Of a stretch of 64,000 nt of DNA, positions 36,986-47,199 are shown piece by piece. Within the stretch, counting starts at the first letter, position 1; each line of letters opens with the position of its first letter. Position numbers and translations under genes: made by a program. Below the pieces are notes generated by a model. It did not search any database, had not been told where the DNA came from, and worked only from the letters and a program-made list of their open reading frames with translations. The stretch is from Diphasiastrum complanatum (taxonomy: Eukaryota; Streptophyta; Lycopodiopsida; Lycopodiales; Lycopodiaceae): positions 700,453-764,452 of the forward strand of contig CM055111.1 of NCBI GenBank assembly GCA_029204225.1, in the 5' to 3' direction.

Positions 36986-37189
36986 ATCCCGAAGGATTCT
37001 AGTGTAATGCGTACCAACAAGCATTAAAAATTGTCCCCAAGATATAGATGACCTTGTAAAATCTTGAAAAAGATTGGATCCTTGGCTTAATTGGACCTCC
37101 CAGAAGGAACGCAAGTGGACCCGGTTTTTCACATAAGTTGACTTTAGAAAAGTCTACGTGAAGGGGAATATCTTGGTTCTAGCGAACAA

Positions 37190-37381
37190 TTGGACCTGTT
37201 GGATGAATCATCGGGTGTGACTCGACTTGAACTCGAAGGGATCTTGGATACAAGAACTAAACGATTGAGGAATCGTATAGTTACCAAGCATCTGGTTCAA
37301 TGGAAGGGTTGCACATACGATGATGATTCCTGGGAACAGGAAGGTAGCCTGAAATGGAACTTCCCTAGCTTTAAGTTCTGA
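37190..37381 (+). pseudogene. Chromodomain at the end of gypsy pol
   Basis: The frame reads LELEGILDTRTKRLRNRIVT, then KHLVQWKGCTYDDDSWEQEG and KWNFPSFKF. This is the chromodomain that chromovirus integrases carry at the C-terminus; it tethers integration to marked histone H3 tails. The aromatic/Trp pattern (LVQWKG and SWE) is kept. It ends 28 bp before the 3' LTR, as expected. It is separated from the integrase by about 200 bp with stops. Confidence 0.8.
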
Positions 37382-37679
37382 GGTCAAATCTTGAATAGGG
37401 GGGGAAGAATGTCATGCCCATGATTGATCTTGGATTGTTTATCCCGCTAGAGGTCAGTAGGCCTACCTTGACCCGTAAGTTAATTATGATTATGAGGGGT
37501 TTGGGGCCCTCATGTGCATATAGTCATAATTAATGGTTGGAGGCCTAAACTCGTGATAATGGATTATTATGGGTCTATCAGTGAGTCATAGGAGAATTGG
37601 ATGACGTAGCCCAGTTTGGCTACAGAGGTGTCCAATGAGGTGTCACAGTGCACTATTAGTGGTGCATGGACCTTGGAGA

Positions 37680-38689
37680 CCAAATTGTGGTAGGGCAGGC
37701 CGAAACATGATCTGGGGAAGGCTTGAACAATGATGGAGATTGGGGGAGGGACTTAAAGTCCAGAAGAGCACGATCTCAAGGAGGCCCAATCAAAACCAGA
37801 GGGGACACACAGTCTGGGCTCAAGATCCCTGGCTTGAGGCTAGGATATCCTAGATGCAGAACTGTGTAGCCAAACAACTACGCAACCCTGATTCTATGGT
37901 CATGGCAGTTGTAACCTGATGGCTTAAGTGAAGGCTTGACCTATTATAGCAAGTTATCATGTATAGGGCAATTGTTGTGGGTATTATTTGACCAAGCACC
38001 TGCGTGGAAATAAGACGATTCCAAAATACAGAGGAGGCTTGGCAAGTATGCTACCAAGCACATGCATGGAAAAGGTTCCAAAAACATAGGAATTGGCAGT
38101 GTTGTAAGAACCTTACTTTTTTGGGTAGCCTCATCAGCAATTTCGCATTGGTCAATTAGAATGAGGCATCCCAGTTACTGAAAAGGAAATTATAAATAAG
38201 GGATGGGAGAAAACACCTAGTCCCTGTTATATAGGTTGGGCCATATACATGTTAGCAGGCATACATGACTTTCATGGTACACCTCATACAATAATTTGGG
38301 CATGCAGCAGTGAATGAGGTGTAAGCGGCCCATGGCCAAAAAACTAGGAACTCTAGAGCTATGTAGCGTGTTAAGAGGAGGGGGTCCGTATTGCAATTTG
38401 AAATTTTCCATTCACAAGCTTGCCAATGTCTACAACAATTTGCTACTGCTCCAGGTGCTCCCCCATTTTCTCTCTCTAGCACATTATTCTCAAAGTTCTC
38501 TTCTTTATTCATTTTCTATGTGATTCAAATGGCTTCTACTTCGACTTAAGGCTTATAAAGCGCTTGCATCAAAATATAGACTGTGCAATTCAAGAAAAAG
38601 CAGAAAAGTAGTTGGATTCAACAATTGCTGATCCAAAATTCAAATCCATTCACTTGGCACTACTAGCCCAAATAAACCAATCCATTTAT
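37680..38689. other. No gene recognised
   Basis: Sequence unrelated to the LTR begins at about 37680. Short frames around 38217-38523 on both strands match nothing I know. Confidence 0.35.
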
Positions 38690-38960
38690 TTACCTGCCAC
38701 TGTTAGCCCAGATGGGTGTCCAACACAAGGTTTGTCATGACACTACTGTAGGATTTGGGCCCACAAGTCCTCCATATCCAGCACATAAACCTTTCCTTTA
38801 CGGAAAAGCAGGCCATTCTTTATGGAGTCTTCATGTATCTTGTCATTTCAAGATTGCTTGGGATCCTGCTTCCTAAGGTCATCACTAGATCTAGAATTAC
38901 CTGTCAGGACATCTAGCCAAATGCAACTGAAAAACACATCGGTTCGACAACGATCCCGAA
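38690..38960 (-). pseudogene. Gypsy integrase N-terminal fragment
   Basis: On the minus strand, LLFRKGKVYVLDMEDLWAQI, then a stop and CHDKPCVGHP, parallels the intact element's ILFRKGKV..VPENDTVRAQ and CHDSPCAGHP, the HHCC zinc-finger entry of gypsy integrase. Only this piece remains. It may belong to the same old element as the RT/RNase H fragment at 47.2-47.75 kb, split by the 6.7-kb insertion between them. Confidence 0.65.
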
Positions 38961-39303
38961 GTGATAGATACAAATCAGATTGGATTTAGCAACGCATAAC
39001 TGATTAACTTCTCCAATCCGACCACTATTTCATGGACCTTTTCGAAATGCCTTTTCGACAAGCATTTGAAATGGGAAAGAATCCACTACCGGCGAATCAG
39101 TTTCAGGGTTTTTCTTTTTCAGAGAATTCCTAGCCTTCTATTATAGCAAAAACAAGTGCTTAAATGGCAATGCACAGTATAATCAATCTTCAATCCAACT
39201 CCCGAGTCCCACCTGTTGTCATGACTCATATGTAACTTTCAAGTCCCACCTAATGTCACGATCCATACGGTATAGTACATACATTGATGACCGAAATGGT
39301 ATT

Positions 39304-39622
39304 GTAACATCCCTCGATATGGGCTCTCTAGATTCTAATTTATGTTCGTGTTTCCACGAATCGCGATTCGTTAGTTGACGAATCGCGATTCGGCAAAGAA
39401 TCGAACGGTCCCAATTTGAATCGGAAAGAATCGGGACTATAAATTTTTTTCTTACAATCCATTCTCGATTCCAATCGGGAGTCACTTTTTTCTCTTTTTT
39501 GCGCCTCTTTCAAGGGAAAGAGAATAGGAGAGAGGGACAAACTTGAGGAGAGGAGAAAGGAGAGGAGAGAATAGAGAGCCTAGAGGAGAGAAGAAAGAGC
39601 TTAGAGGAGATAGGAGAGAGGT
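39304..39622 (+). repeat. LTR-like host repeat with tandem 14-bp palindromes, left part
   Basis: TGTAACATCCCTCGATATGG at 39304 resembles a gypsy LTR start, and a TATA-like GGACTATAAATTTT lies near 39434. Between them the perfect palindrome CGAATCGCGATTCG occurs twice (39357-39370 and 39379-39392). A GA-rich stretch (39536-39620) leads to the insertion point of the 6.7-kb element, and the host resumes at 46365. No partner LTR was seen. Confidence 0.45.
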
Positions 39623-40701
39623 TTTTACAAGTAGAGGTGAGGAAGTCCTCCAAATCCAAGGTAGAGCCTCCAAATGTCCTCCAAGCAACCTGCAAGCTTC
39701 AAGATGCTCCCCAACTCCAAGCTAAGATGCCTCCACCTGCAAGTAAGGATCTACAAGCCTCCAAGGATCTCTCCTCCACCTGTGTCCCTACTCTTTAAAC
39801 ACAAAGATAGATAACAAGCTGGCCTCAAGTATTCACCACCCAACCATAGCTAGATCCAAGCTCCGAGCAAGACCTATCTAGCACCCCCTTGCTAACCATA
39901 AACAAATCACAAGCATACCACAACACTCCATAGCATTCTCAAGATCCAAACCCTACTTATGTCCCATACCATAAGCAAGATCCAAACCTCAAGCATACTA
40001 CCACAAGAAAGCACTCTACACACTAGTAGCAACACTAGAGCATAAGCAAAGCAAACAAGAGAGATCTCCCCCTCCCAATGGGCGCCCTACTATTCTCATA
40101 TAGATGGCCCATGGACCCCTCCAATGCACTATGGAGTTCCATGCACATCCAATGAGAGAGAGAGAAGCCTAGGGGAGTTAAAGAATCTCCAAGAGCCTCC
40201 ATAGGCTTATGGAATGTCAGGCGACTCCTTCCATAACCTATGACTCTTTGAATGCCTTTCTTGTGGGAGTTGGGAACTCAATGGACACTTTAGAAGGGCG
40301 CCCTCCTACCAGGTCCCATTGCCCAAGTTGTGCAAGTATACTTTGTTCCTAGACCAATAAAGTGATATGGTTCAAAATTGAGGCCCAAGGTTTAGAAAAA
40401 TAGTCATCCAATGACTTTCTAACACCTCTCTAGGTTCCATACCTCCATCCAAGGCATAGACACCTACCTGCCCTTAACCAAGGACACTAGTACCTTAATC
40501 TAAGGCACCTACTCTTAATACTAAGGGTACCCCTTATCCAAGGGTCACGTGACTCCATACCTCCAACTAAGGTATAGTCACTTGCATGCCCTTATCCAAG
40601 GGTACATACCCTTAATCCTAAGGGTACCTTGCCATTTAGCCCCCAACACTAAATGGACTATTAGGGGTCTGAAGTACTGCTAGTTACATAGGTATGTAAC
40701 A
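39623..40701 (-). repeat. 3' LTR of the nested chromovirus (1,079 bp)
   Basis: Starts (minus strand) TGTTACATACCTATGTAACT and ends CTACTTGTAAAA. It contains many small repeats of CCTTA(A/T)CCAAGG and CTAAGGGTACC (40450-40640) that were partly lost from the other LTR. Confidence 0.93.
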
Positions 40702-41018
40702 TTCCTTCCCCCTAAATTTAAATTTTTCCTTGTAGGGAAAATTTGGAAATTTCTTCTGGAGATCAGCCTCCTTTTCCCAGGTATCCTCCTCTTCTGATTT
40801 GCCCCTCCACCTGACTAATAATTCCCGAAGCACTCTACTCCGTAGAGTTCTCTGTCGGCTATTAACAATCGCCTCGGGTTCAGGTGGTCCACTCACGGAC
40901 TCATCACGAAGAAGTTCCACTAGATCTTCCATAGGGACCAGGGTCTCCCCAACCCCCAACGAGGGTTTCAACTTACTAATGTGGAAAACAGGATGAATTC
41001 CAACGTTAGCTGGAAGGT
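40684..41018 (-). pseudogene. Chromodomain following the integrase
   Basis: It continues in another frame after the integrase stop, so a small frameshift separates them: DLPANVGIHPVFHISKLKPS, then EPEAIVNSRQRTLRSRVLRE and LLVRWRGKSEEEDTWEKEAD. The order ..L+.R...LR.R...E.LV+W+G....TWE is the chromovirus chromodomain. It ends in FPYKEKFKFRGKECYIPM, which reads into the 3' LTR. Confidence 0.85.
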
Positions 41019-42128
41019 CTAGTATGCGACCTTGTTTATCACTTGGATAACCTTAAAAGGACCGCAATACCTAGGCGCCAACTTTGCACACTTAATAGTT
41101 TTCAAGCCCCTAGAGTGACTAGGGACTCTCAAAAACACCCAGTCGTTGACCATGAATACCTTGTGCTTCCGAGATAGATCAGCATAGTGCCTTGCCCTGT
41201 CTTGGGCACTTCTCATGCTATCTTTAGCCAGCTGTAACATTTCTTGCATATCCGCAAGGAAATCAACTGCGGCTTGCACCCGTAGGTTTTTCATGCCAAC
41301 ACTAATTGGGCATCGAGGTTGAAAACCATACATAAGCATGAAAGGGCTGAATCTGGTCGCTGAATGTTTTGCACTGTTATATGCAAATTCCACCAGTGGA
41401 AGGTACTGTTTCCAATCAGACTGCCGATGGCCCACATATGCTCGAAGCATATCCTCCATCGTCTGATTGGTCCTTTCCGTTTGACCGTCTGATTCCGGAT
41501 GATCTGTAGAACTCAAACTTAAAGTTGTTTCCAACTTTTCAAAAACTGCTTGCCAAAAACTCCCAGTGAATTTTGGGTCACGGTCACTGACAATATCGCA
41601 AGGCAGCCCGTACAGTCGAAAAAGCTTCTCAACAAACAATAGAGCTAGTTCTGAAGCTTTAACAGTAGTTTTCGTTGGGATAAATTGAGCAAACTTCGTA
41701 AGTCTGTCAACAATGACCCAAACCGAATCGTGGCGCTTCCCTGTACGTGGAAGCCCGACCACAAAATCCACAGATATACTTTCCCACTTTCCGGTAGGAA
41801 TATCTAAAGGATGTAATAGGCCACTAGATTTTAGCCTCTCTGCTTTATTTAACTGGCAGTTAGTACATTTAAATACATAGGCCTCTAGCTGACTTTTCAT
41901 CTTAGGCCACCAAAATTGCCTTCGAACTAAGTCAAGTGTTCTTTGTATACCCGGATGTCCTGCGCATGGACTATCATGACACTCATGCAAGATTTGGGCC
42001 CTTACAGTGTCATTCTCCGGTACCACCCAAGGGAGTTGGCTCAATTGGTTAACGCTTGACATCCAAAGTTTCTTTGGTCTCAAGTTCGAGCCTTCCATTG
42101 GAAACCAAGAAGCATTCTCCGGTACCAC
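41019..42128 (-). CDS. Gypsy integrase, catalytic residues intact
   Basis: This is a long open frame that would insert element cDNA into the chromosome. The HHCC zinc finger is complete (HECHDSPCAGHPGI, then FKCTNCQLNKA). The DDE triad is present: ISVDFVVGLP, DIVSDRDPKFTG and HPESDGQTERTNQTMED. The C-terminal GPY/F-type region CAKLAPRYCGPFKVIQVINK follows and the frame stops at VAY*. At the N-terminal end the sequence VVPEN occurs twice, 34 codons apart, because a 102-bp SINE-plus-duplication insertion sits there without breaking the frame. The frame is opened by GTG/V in that duplicate; no ATG is needed in a polyprotein. Confidence 0.9.
   Translation of the reverse strand: MVPENASWFPMEGSNLRPKKLWMSSVNQLSQLPWVVPENDTVRAQILHECHDSPCAGHPGIQRTLDLVRRQFWWPKMKSQLEAYVFKCTNCQLNKAERLKSSGLLHPLDIPTGKWESISVDFVVGLPRTGKRHDSVWVIVDRLTKFAQFIPTKTTVKASELALLFVEKLFRLYGLPCDIVSDRDPKFTGSFWQAVFEKLETTLSLSSTDHPESDGQTERTNQTMEDMLRAYVGHRQSDWKQYLPLVEFAYNSAKHSATRFSPFMLMYGFQPRCPISVGMKNLRVQAAVDFLADMQEMLQLAKDSMRSAQDRARHYADLSRKHKVFMVNDWVFLRVPSHSRGLKTIKCAKLAPRYCGPFKVIQVINKVAY
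42027..42112 (+). mobile_element. 86-bp tRNA-like SINE with 16-bp target duplication
   Basis: The 16-bp sequence CATTCTCCGGTACCAC occurs at 42011-42026 and 42113-42128 and brackets 86 bp. The insert starts CCAAGGGAGTTGGCTCAATT and has an A-box-like TGGCTCAATTGGTTAACGC and, about 40 bp on, a B-box-like AAGTTCGAGCC. This is the two-part RNA polymerase III promoter of tRNA genes and tRNA-derived SINEs. It ends in the A-rich AAACCAAGAAG. The perfect long duplication indicates LINE-type target-primed insertion. It is too degenerate to fold as a working tRNA. It is younger than the chromovirus it interrupts. Confidence 0.8.
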
Positions 42129-43404
42129 ACCTTTCCTTTACGAAACAAAATCCCGTTTCGAATTGGGATATATGTTTCAGTCTTTCCCTGATTCGAGGAA
42201 TCTTGCAAACCTGAATCGACCCCCGAAAGTACTTGTTGCCAATACTTTCCAAAAAAAGGATCGGACTCATATAGTCCTTGAAGAGACTGAAACAACTTTG
42301 GTTCTATAACAGTAAAGCACAACTAATTAATAACCGGTAACCGACTCAAAGCATCCGCTAGAGTATTTTGACGTCCTTTACAATAACGTATAGAAAAGTC
42401 AAAGATTTGCATCAGCTCAGCCATACAAATAATGTCGCCAAATTTTCAAGGAATGAACAATTGCAAACAGTTCTTTCTCATAGGTACAATACCTAGACTG
42501 AGCAGGATTGAGTTTCTTGCTTTCATAAGCCACAGGATGTCCATCCTGCATCAAAACAGCTCCAATAGCATAATCACTGGCATCAGTCCTGACCACAAAA
42601 GCCTTATTAGGATCGCCAATGATTAGTATTGGTGCCGAAGTGACACTTTTCTTAAGCAACTCAAAACAATTATTCATATCCTCCGTCCACACCACTAGTG
42701 GACTCTTAGCCCTCCGGCTTAGCTTCTTATAGCCTTTCAAGGCCTGCGTAAGGGGAAATGCCAGTCGAGCAAATTGGAGAATATGCCGACGGAAAAATCT
42801 TACAAACCCCAAGAAAGACTTGATTTCCCGAACTGTGGTGAGAATAGGCCAATCAATAACCCTCTGGATACGATCGGCCTCAATCTCCACTCCCCGTTCG
42901 GAAATCTTATGCCCCAAGTAGGACAATTCCTTCGCAAAAAAAGTCATGCATAGACTCTTTGGCAAAGAGCTTTTCCCTTCTTAGGATATCCCAAACAATC
43001 CTAAGATGCTCTTTATGTTCCGCCAAAGTCTTATTGAACACTAGGATATCATCTAAGAATACCACTATGAATCTTTCCAAATATGGCCTGAACAAATCGT
43101 TCATCATCTATTGAAAAGCTGTCGGTGCATTGGTCAAACCAAAAGGCAACACCAAAAATTCATAATGACCAAAGCGAGTTCAAAACCCGGTTTTTGGTAT
43201 ATCTTCTGCCTTAATTCGTATCTAATGGAATCTCGACCTTATATCTATCTTGATAAAGTACCCAGCACCACCAAGATAATCTATTAGGTCATCCATCCGC
43301 GGCAGTGGATATCTATTCTTAACGGTTACCTTGTTTAATCTTTTACTTTTAATGCACTTAAGGTCATTAGGTCCAAAGACTAAAGAACTAAGGACAAAAT
43401 ACAT
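42080..43404 (-). pseudogene. Gypsy reverse transcriptase and RNase H, several breaks
   Basis: RT reads [36 protein letters not shown] and then a stop (HQ expected). It resumes with VLPFGLTNAPTAFQ, a stop, and MMNDLFRPYLERFIVVFLDD, which carries the catalytic FLDD (YxDD type). The next frame (42965-42417) holds LGHKISERGVEIEADRIQRV, IKSFLGFVRFFRRHI and the RNase H entry DPNKAFVVRTDASDYAIGAV and YCTYEKELFAIVHSLKIWRH. Most of the RNase H core after YLYG is deleted: the sequence jumps to FDFSIRYCKGRQNTLADALS. The final frame leads toward integrase but is one base out of phase. It is not functional as it stands. Confidence 0.88.
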
Positions 43405-43462
43405 CTATCTCATTACTTCGAGATAGACTACCTGAGGTAGAAGCTGGTTATTTGACACAATC

Positions 43463-44338
43463 TCATGCAAGGTGACCCTCGCCATTGCACTTGAAGCATA
43501 GGTTCTTCTTACGAGCTTCAGCTTTATCAATGCCACCTTGATGGTTTTTAAAGTTTTTCTTGATTTTCTTAACATTGTTGGAATTGGGATGTATTTCACT
43601 AACAGCTTCCCTATCGCCCCTCTTAAATTGAAAACCTTTTTTTTGCTCATTAGGCTGTTGACCCCTAGGTGGCTTGAGTGTGTCATCAAAGTATTTTGCA
43701 GCCCTAATAGCATCTTCTAGGGTTTTTGGATGGTTCCTACGAACATCCACTTGATAATCTTTTGGTAACCCATCAATAAACATTAACATTTGTACCTTAG
43801 GCGGAATGTCACTATAAAGTGGATTCAGGTACTCATGAAAATCTTGAATAAATTGTTCCAAACCTTTATTCATTGATAAATGACTCAACTTTTGAAAGTG
43901 TTCATAGTCATCTAAAAGTGGTAGAAAATAATCCCTAAAAAGCTTGCAAAAATCATCTCATGTACAAGGTTGATTGCCCTTTGCAACTAAGTCATCCCAC
44001 CAAACTAAGGCTCTTCCTTCAAGGAACATGGTGACAGTGGATAACTTTTTAGATTCAAGGAATTGGTTCATAGCAAAGTATTTGATCCAAGCATTTAGCC
44101 AAGAACTTACCACTTGTAAGTTCCTATCCTTCTTCTCCCCCTTAAACACTTTTACGGGAGGTGGAACTACATGCTTCTTCTGATTGGCTAACCTAGAATC
44201 TAAGTCTTGGTTTCTTTGATTAGTTTCAAGAAGCTGCTTATTAGTGGCTTGAATTTGTTGGTATAAAAGTTCAAGAGCTTGTGCCACATTGGATGGGTTT
44301 GATAGATCAAATGTTGAGTTTTCATTGGTTTGATCCAT
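43463..44338 (-). pseudogene. Gypsy Gag with zinc knuckle
   Basis: The first frame (44338-43958) starts MDQTNENSTFDLSNPSNVAQ and includes VKVFKGEKKDRNLQVVSSWL and FLEGRALVWWDDLV, the retrotransposon Gag capsid fold. A stop in NQPCT*DDFCKLFRDYF interrupts it. It continues at 43888-43463 with MSHLSMNKGLEQFIQDFHEY, IPPKVQMLMFIDGL and a CCHC knuckle, LCFKCNGEGHLA. The TAG after CT may be a single substitution. The Gag would form the particle shell if read through. Sequence shifts frame near the knuckle (frame 43713-43405), and protease is not found. Confidence 0.85.
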
Positions 44339-45379
44339 TGGGGTTGCTTGTGTGTTTTCCTATTATGCAAATACAACAACAAGTGCTCAAATTAGAATGA
44401 TAGAAATGCTTCTATTGTTACATCCAATGCAAATAAAAAGCATTTACTTCTATTCATTCAATCTTATTGTTTGTAAGCTCAATCCAAGCCTATTATTTGC
44501 AAGCTTAATCCAAGCTTAAGAGGAAAACAACAACAAGCTACATTTGCCTTTATCAAAAGCAAAAATGAAAACCAAATCTTTATGTAAACTTCAATTAACT
44601 ACTCCAAGCTAATGTTTATATTAAGTTCCCATTCCAATTCCAATTCCAATTCCATTTGTCATTTCAAAAGCAACCAAAGTTTTCACATTTCTCACTATTC
44701 TAGATTTCCAAAACCAAGAAATTAGTGTCTAGAAATGGATAACTAATGAAGCTTTATGAAAACTTCAATTTTTAAATCTGATTTTTAGATTTACAAGTCT
44801 GAAAATCAGAACTTCAAAATGACAAAAAACATAATTTCAAAACTTGTTTTATGCACATAGTTACTCTACCACTCCCTTCCTACATTGCCATCTTCATGAA
44901 ACTAGGAGATAGAAAGGTGTAACTAATGAAGTTTGAATGAAAACTTCACTTTTCAGATCTGATTTTCAAATTTACAGGTCTGAAAAAGAGAACTTCAAAA
45001 TGAAAATCAGAACTTCAAACACTTCATTTATGCAAAAAAAACACTAGTTTTGATCACAACACATAGCTAGAATCAATCTTTTTGCCAAAAAAAGTTTGTG
45101 TATGTAGAGGAAGACTTTCTCTACCCATCCCATAAGTCCTTTTTCAAAACTTTTAAAAACCCAAAGCCCACTTTAAAACTTCTCTAACATGATCAAAAAT
45201 CAGCCCCTAAACAATTCTATAAGCATCACTACTCTCTTCCAAAGAGAACTAGATTCATTGGGTACTTCAACTACAAGCTTCCTACAACTAGAAAAGCCTA
45301 TAATCTTCCCCAAACAAAATTTAGTTGGTGATTTTAATAGAACTTGAAGAAGGTTAGAAAGGTTATCATCCTTTGTCTA
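44339..45379 (-). other. Untranslated leader of the chromovirus
   Basis: About 1 kb between primer-binding site and gag, with no coding. An imperfect duplication about 180 bp apart starts at TAACTAATGAAG (44745 and 44921) and includes TTTACA(A/G)GTCTGAAAA. Smaller AAGC(T/C)TAATCCAAGC repeats lie near 44470-44520. Confidence 0.7.
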
Positions 45380-45391
45380 GCTCTGATACCA
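45380..45391 (-). promoter_or_regulatory. Chromovirus primer-binding site
   Basis: GCTCTGATACCA on the plus strand is TGGTATCAGAGC on the minus strand, one base inside the 5' LTR. Confidence 0.92.
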
Positions 45392-45392
45392 C

Positions 45393-46364
45393 TTTTACAA
45401 GTAGAGGTGAGGAAGTCCTCCAAATCCAAGGTAGAGCCTCCAAATGTCCTCCAAGCAACCTGCAAGCTTCAAGATGCTCCCCAACTCCAAGCTAGGATGC
45501 CTCCACCTGCAAGTAAGGATCTACAAGCCTCCAAGGATCTCTCCTCCACCTGTGTCCCTACTCTTTAAACACAAAGATAGATAACAAGCTGGCCTCAAGT
45601 ATTCACCACCCAACCATAGCTAGATCCAGGCTCCAAGCAAGACTTATCTAGCACCCCCTTGCTAACCATAAACAAATCACAAGCATACCACAACACTCCA
45701 TAGCATTCTCAAGATCCAAACCCTACTTATGTCCCATACCATAAGCAAGATCCAAACCTCAAGCATACTACCACAAGGAAGCACTCTACACACTAGTAGC
45801 AACACTAGAGCATAAGCAAAGCAAACAAGAGAGATGTCCCCCTCCCAATGGGCGCCCTATTATTCTCATATAGATGGCCCATGGACCCCTCCAATGCACT
45901 ATGGAGTTCCATGCACATCCAATGAGAGAGAGAGAAGCCTAGGGGAGTTAAAGAATCTCCAAGAGCCTCCATAGGCTTATGGAATGTCAAGAGACTCCTT
46001 CCATAACCTATGACTCTTTGAATGCCTTTCTTGTGGGAGTTGGGAACTCAATGGACACTTTAGAAGGGCGCCCTCCTACCAGGTCCCATTGCCCAAGTTG
46101 TGCAAGTATACTTTGTTCCTAGACCAATAAAGTGAGAAAAATAGTTATCCAATGACTTTCTAACACCTCTCTAGGTTCCATACCTCCATCCAAGGCATAG
46201 ACCCTCCAAGGGTCACATGACTCCTTACCTCCAACTAAGGTATAGTCACTTGTCTGCCCTTATCCAAGGGCACATACCCTTAATCCTAAGGGTACCTTTC
46301 CATTTAGCCCCCAACACTAAATGGACTATTAGGGGTCTCCTGCTAGTTACATAGGTATGTAACA
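45393..46364 (-). repeat. 5' LTR of the nested chromovirus (972 bp)
   Basis: It matches 39623-40701. It lacks about 26 bp near plus position 46135 and about 75 bp near 46205, both within short-repeat tracts. Confidence 0.93.
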
Positions 46365-46593
46365 GAGGTGGTATTATGGTAAGGGTGCAATGTGTTAGGA
46401 CTTAGGTTAAGCTTCATTGTTGAAAACTTGAATGCACATTGAAGGAGAGAAATTAGGATAAGAGTTAGGAGAAGTTAGAACTTAAGTGATTAGTAGTATT
46501 AGCCACTACTATTAGGTGAATGAAGGAGAGAGGCTAGAGCTAGGAGTTAGGAGAGTGTTGGAGAGAGAAGGTGTGTGTGTGTATTTAGGAAAG

Positions 46594-46639
<46 letters not shown>

Positions 46640-46672
46640 GCACACGCGCATGTGTGTGAATTTAGGAAAGAG

Positions 46673-46721
<49 letters not shown>

Positions 46722-46960
46722 CGCCTGCGTGCGTGCGTATATGAGTTGTTAGAAGTGTTAAAGTTTAGAGCTGAGTTGCAGCGGATCGCGATCCGCTGCA
46801 ACCACATTCCGAAACGTTGGAGATCCAGGACCAGAAACGTGGTCCTAGATCGCAAAAAAGTTTGCAAATTTTTTTTGATATCAGATTTTGAAATGAAGAT
46901 CTGATCCATACATAAGATTGAATAAACTTAATTTGGTTTGGTGGCAGAATGCTTCGCATC
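46365..46960 (+). repeat. Host repeat, right part: GT/GC microsatellites and a 28-bp palindrome
   Basis: This resumes the sequence interrupted at 39622. Two blocks of (GT)n running into alternating GC/CA purine-pyrimidine sequence (46569-46660 and 46674-46740) are each preceded by ATTTAGGAAAGAGG. At 46775-46802 lies a perfect 28-bp inverted repeat with half-site GTTGCAGCGGATCG. It echoes the CGAATCGCGATTCG palindromes of the left part (both centred on TCGCGA). No coding. Confidence 0.6.
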
Positions 46961-47199
46961 ATCCAACATCATTACTTTTGAAATTTGGGCTTAGGACTTA
47001 ATGCCCATATGTGACTAAAATGCCATATACAATTGAAATGACTACCATTCTAACATAGACCTCGAAGATAACGACATAAACCACTTTGGATCTCAACAAA
47101 GCGTGACTTATTCACCTCTTGGATTTGACTAAATGCATCATCAACAAACTCTGTTGTACCTTGGCAATAGCTCATTCAAAATGAAACTCTCGCATCGAT

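Larger units (their letters stand above)
35075..37679 (+). mobile_element. Decayed Ty3/gypsy chromovirus
   Basis: The 5' LTR is about 35075-35545, beginning TGTCATGACCATGACTGACC. It is followed by the primer-binding site TGGTATCAGAGCC at 35547-35559. The 3' LTR starts at 37410 (TGTCATGCCCATGATTGATC) directly after a polypurine tract AGGGGGGGAAGAA, and is truncated at about 37679. A 24-bp stretch present in the 3' copy (near 37538) is missing from the 5' copy. The internal part is only 1.85 kb: gag, protease, RT and RNase H are absent. A 47-bp tandem duplication, an integrase remnant and a chromodomain remain. 35735-36430 shows no recognisable coding. Confidence 0.85.
39623..46364 (-). mobile_element. 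Ty3/gypsy chromovirus, nearly complete, nested
   Basis: This is a 6.74-kb minus-strand element flanked by the 5-bp target duplication GAGGT (39618-39622 and 46365-46369). LTRs are 45393-46364 (5') and 39623-40701 (3'). The primer-binding site is 45380-45391, and the minus-strand polypurine tract (TTTAGGGGGAAGGAA) abuts the 3' LTR. Order: gag with zinc knuckle, RT, RNase H, integrase, chromodomain. Protease is missing, because gag joins RT after a deletion near 43405-43463. The LTRs differ by only about ten substitutions plus a few deletions in the 5' copy, so the insertion is fairly young. Confidence 0.93.

Noticed and set aside
42027-42112. A genuine tRNA gene
   Set aside because: A- and B-box-like motifs are present, but the acceptor and anticodon stems do not pair, and a 16-bp target duplication shows a retroposed copy.
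46575-46909. Frames rich in Cys-Val or Thr-His at 46.5-46.9 kb
   Set aside because: They are GT/GC microsatellite translations on both strands.
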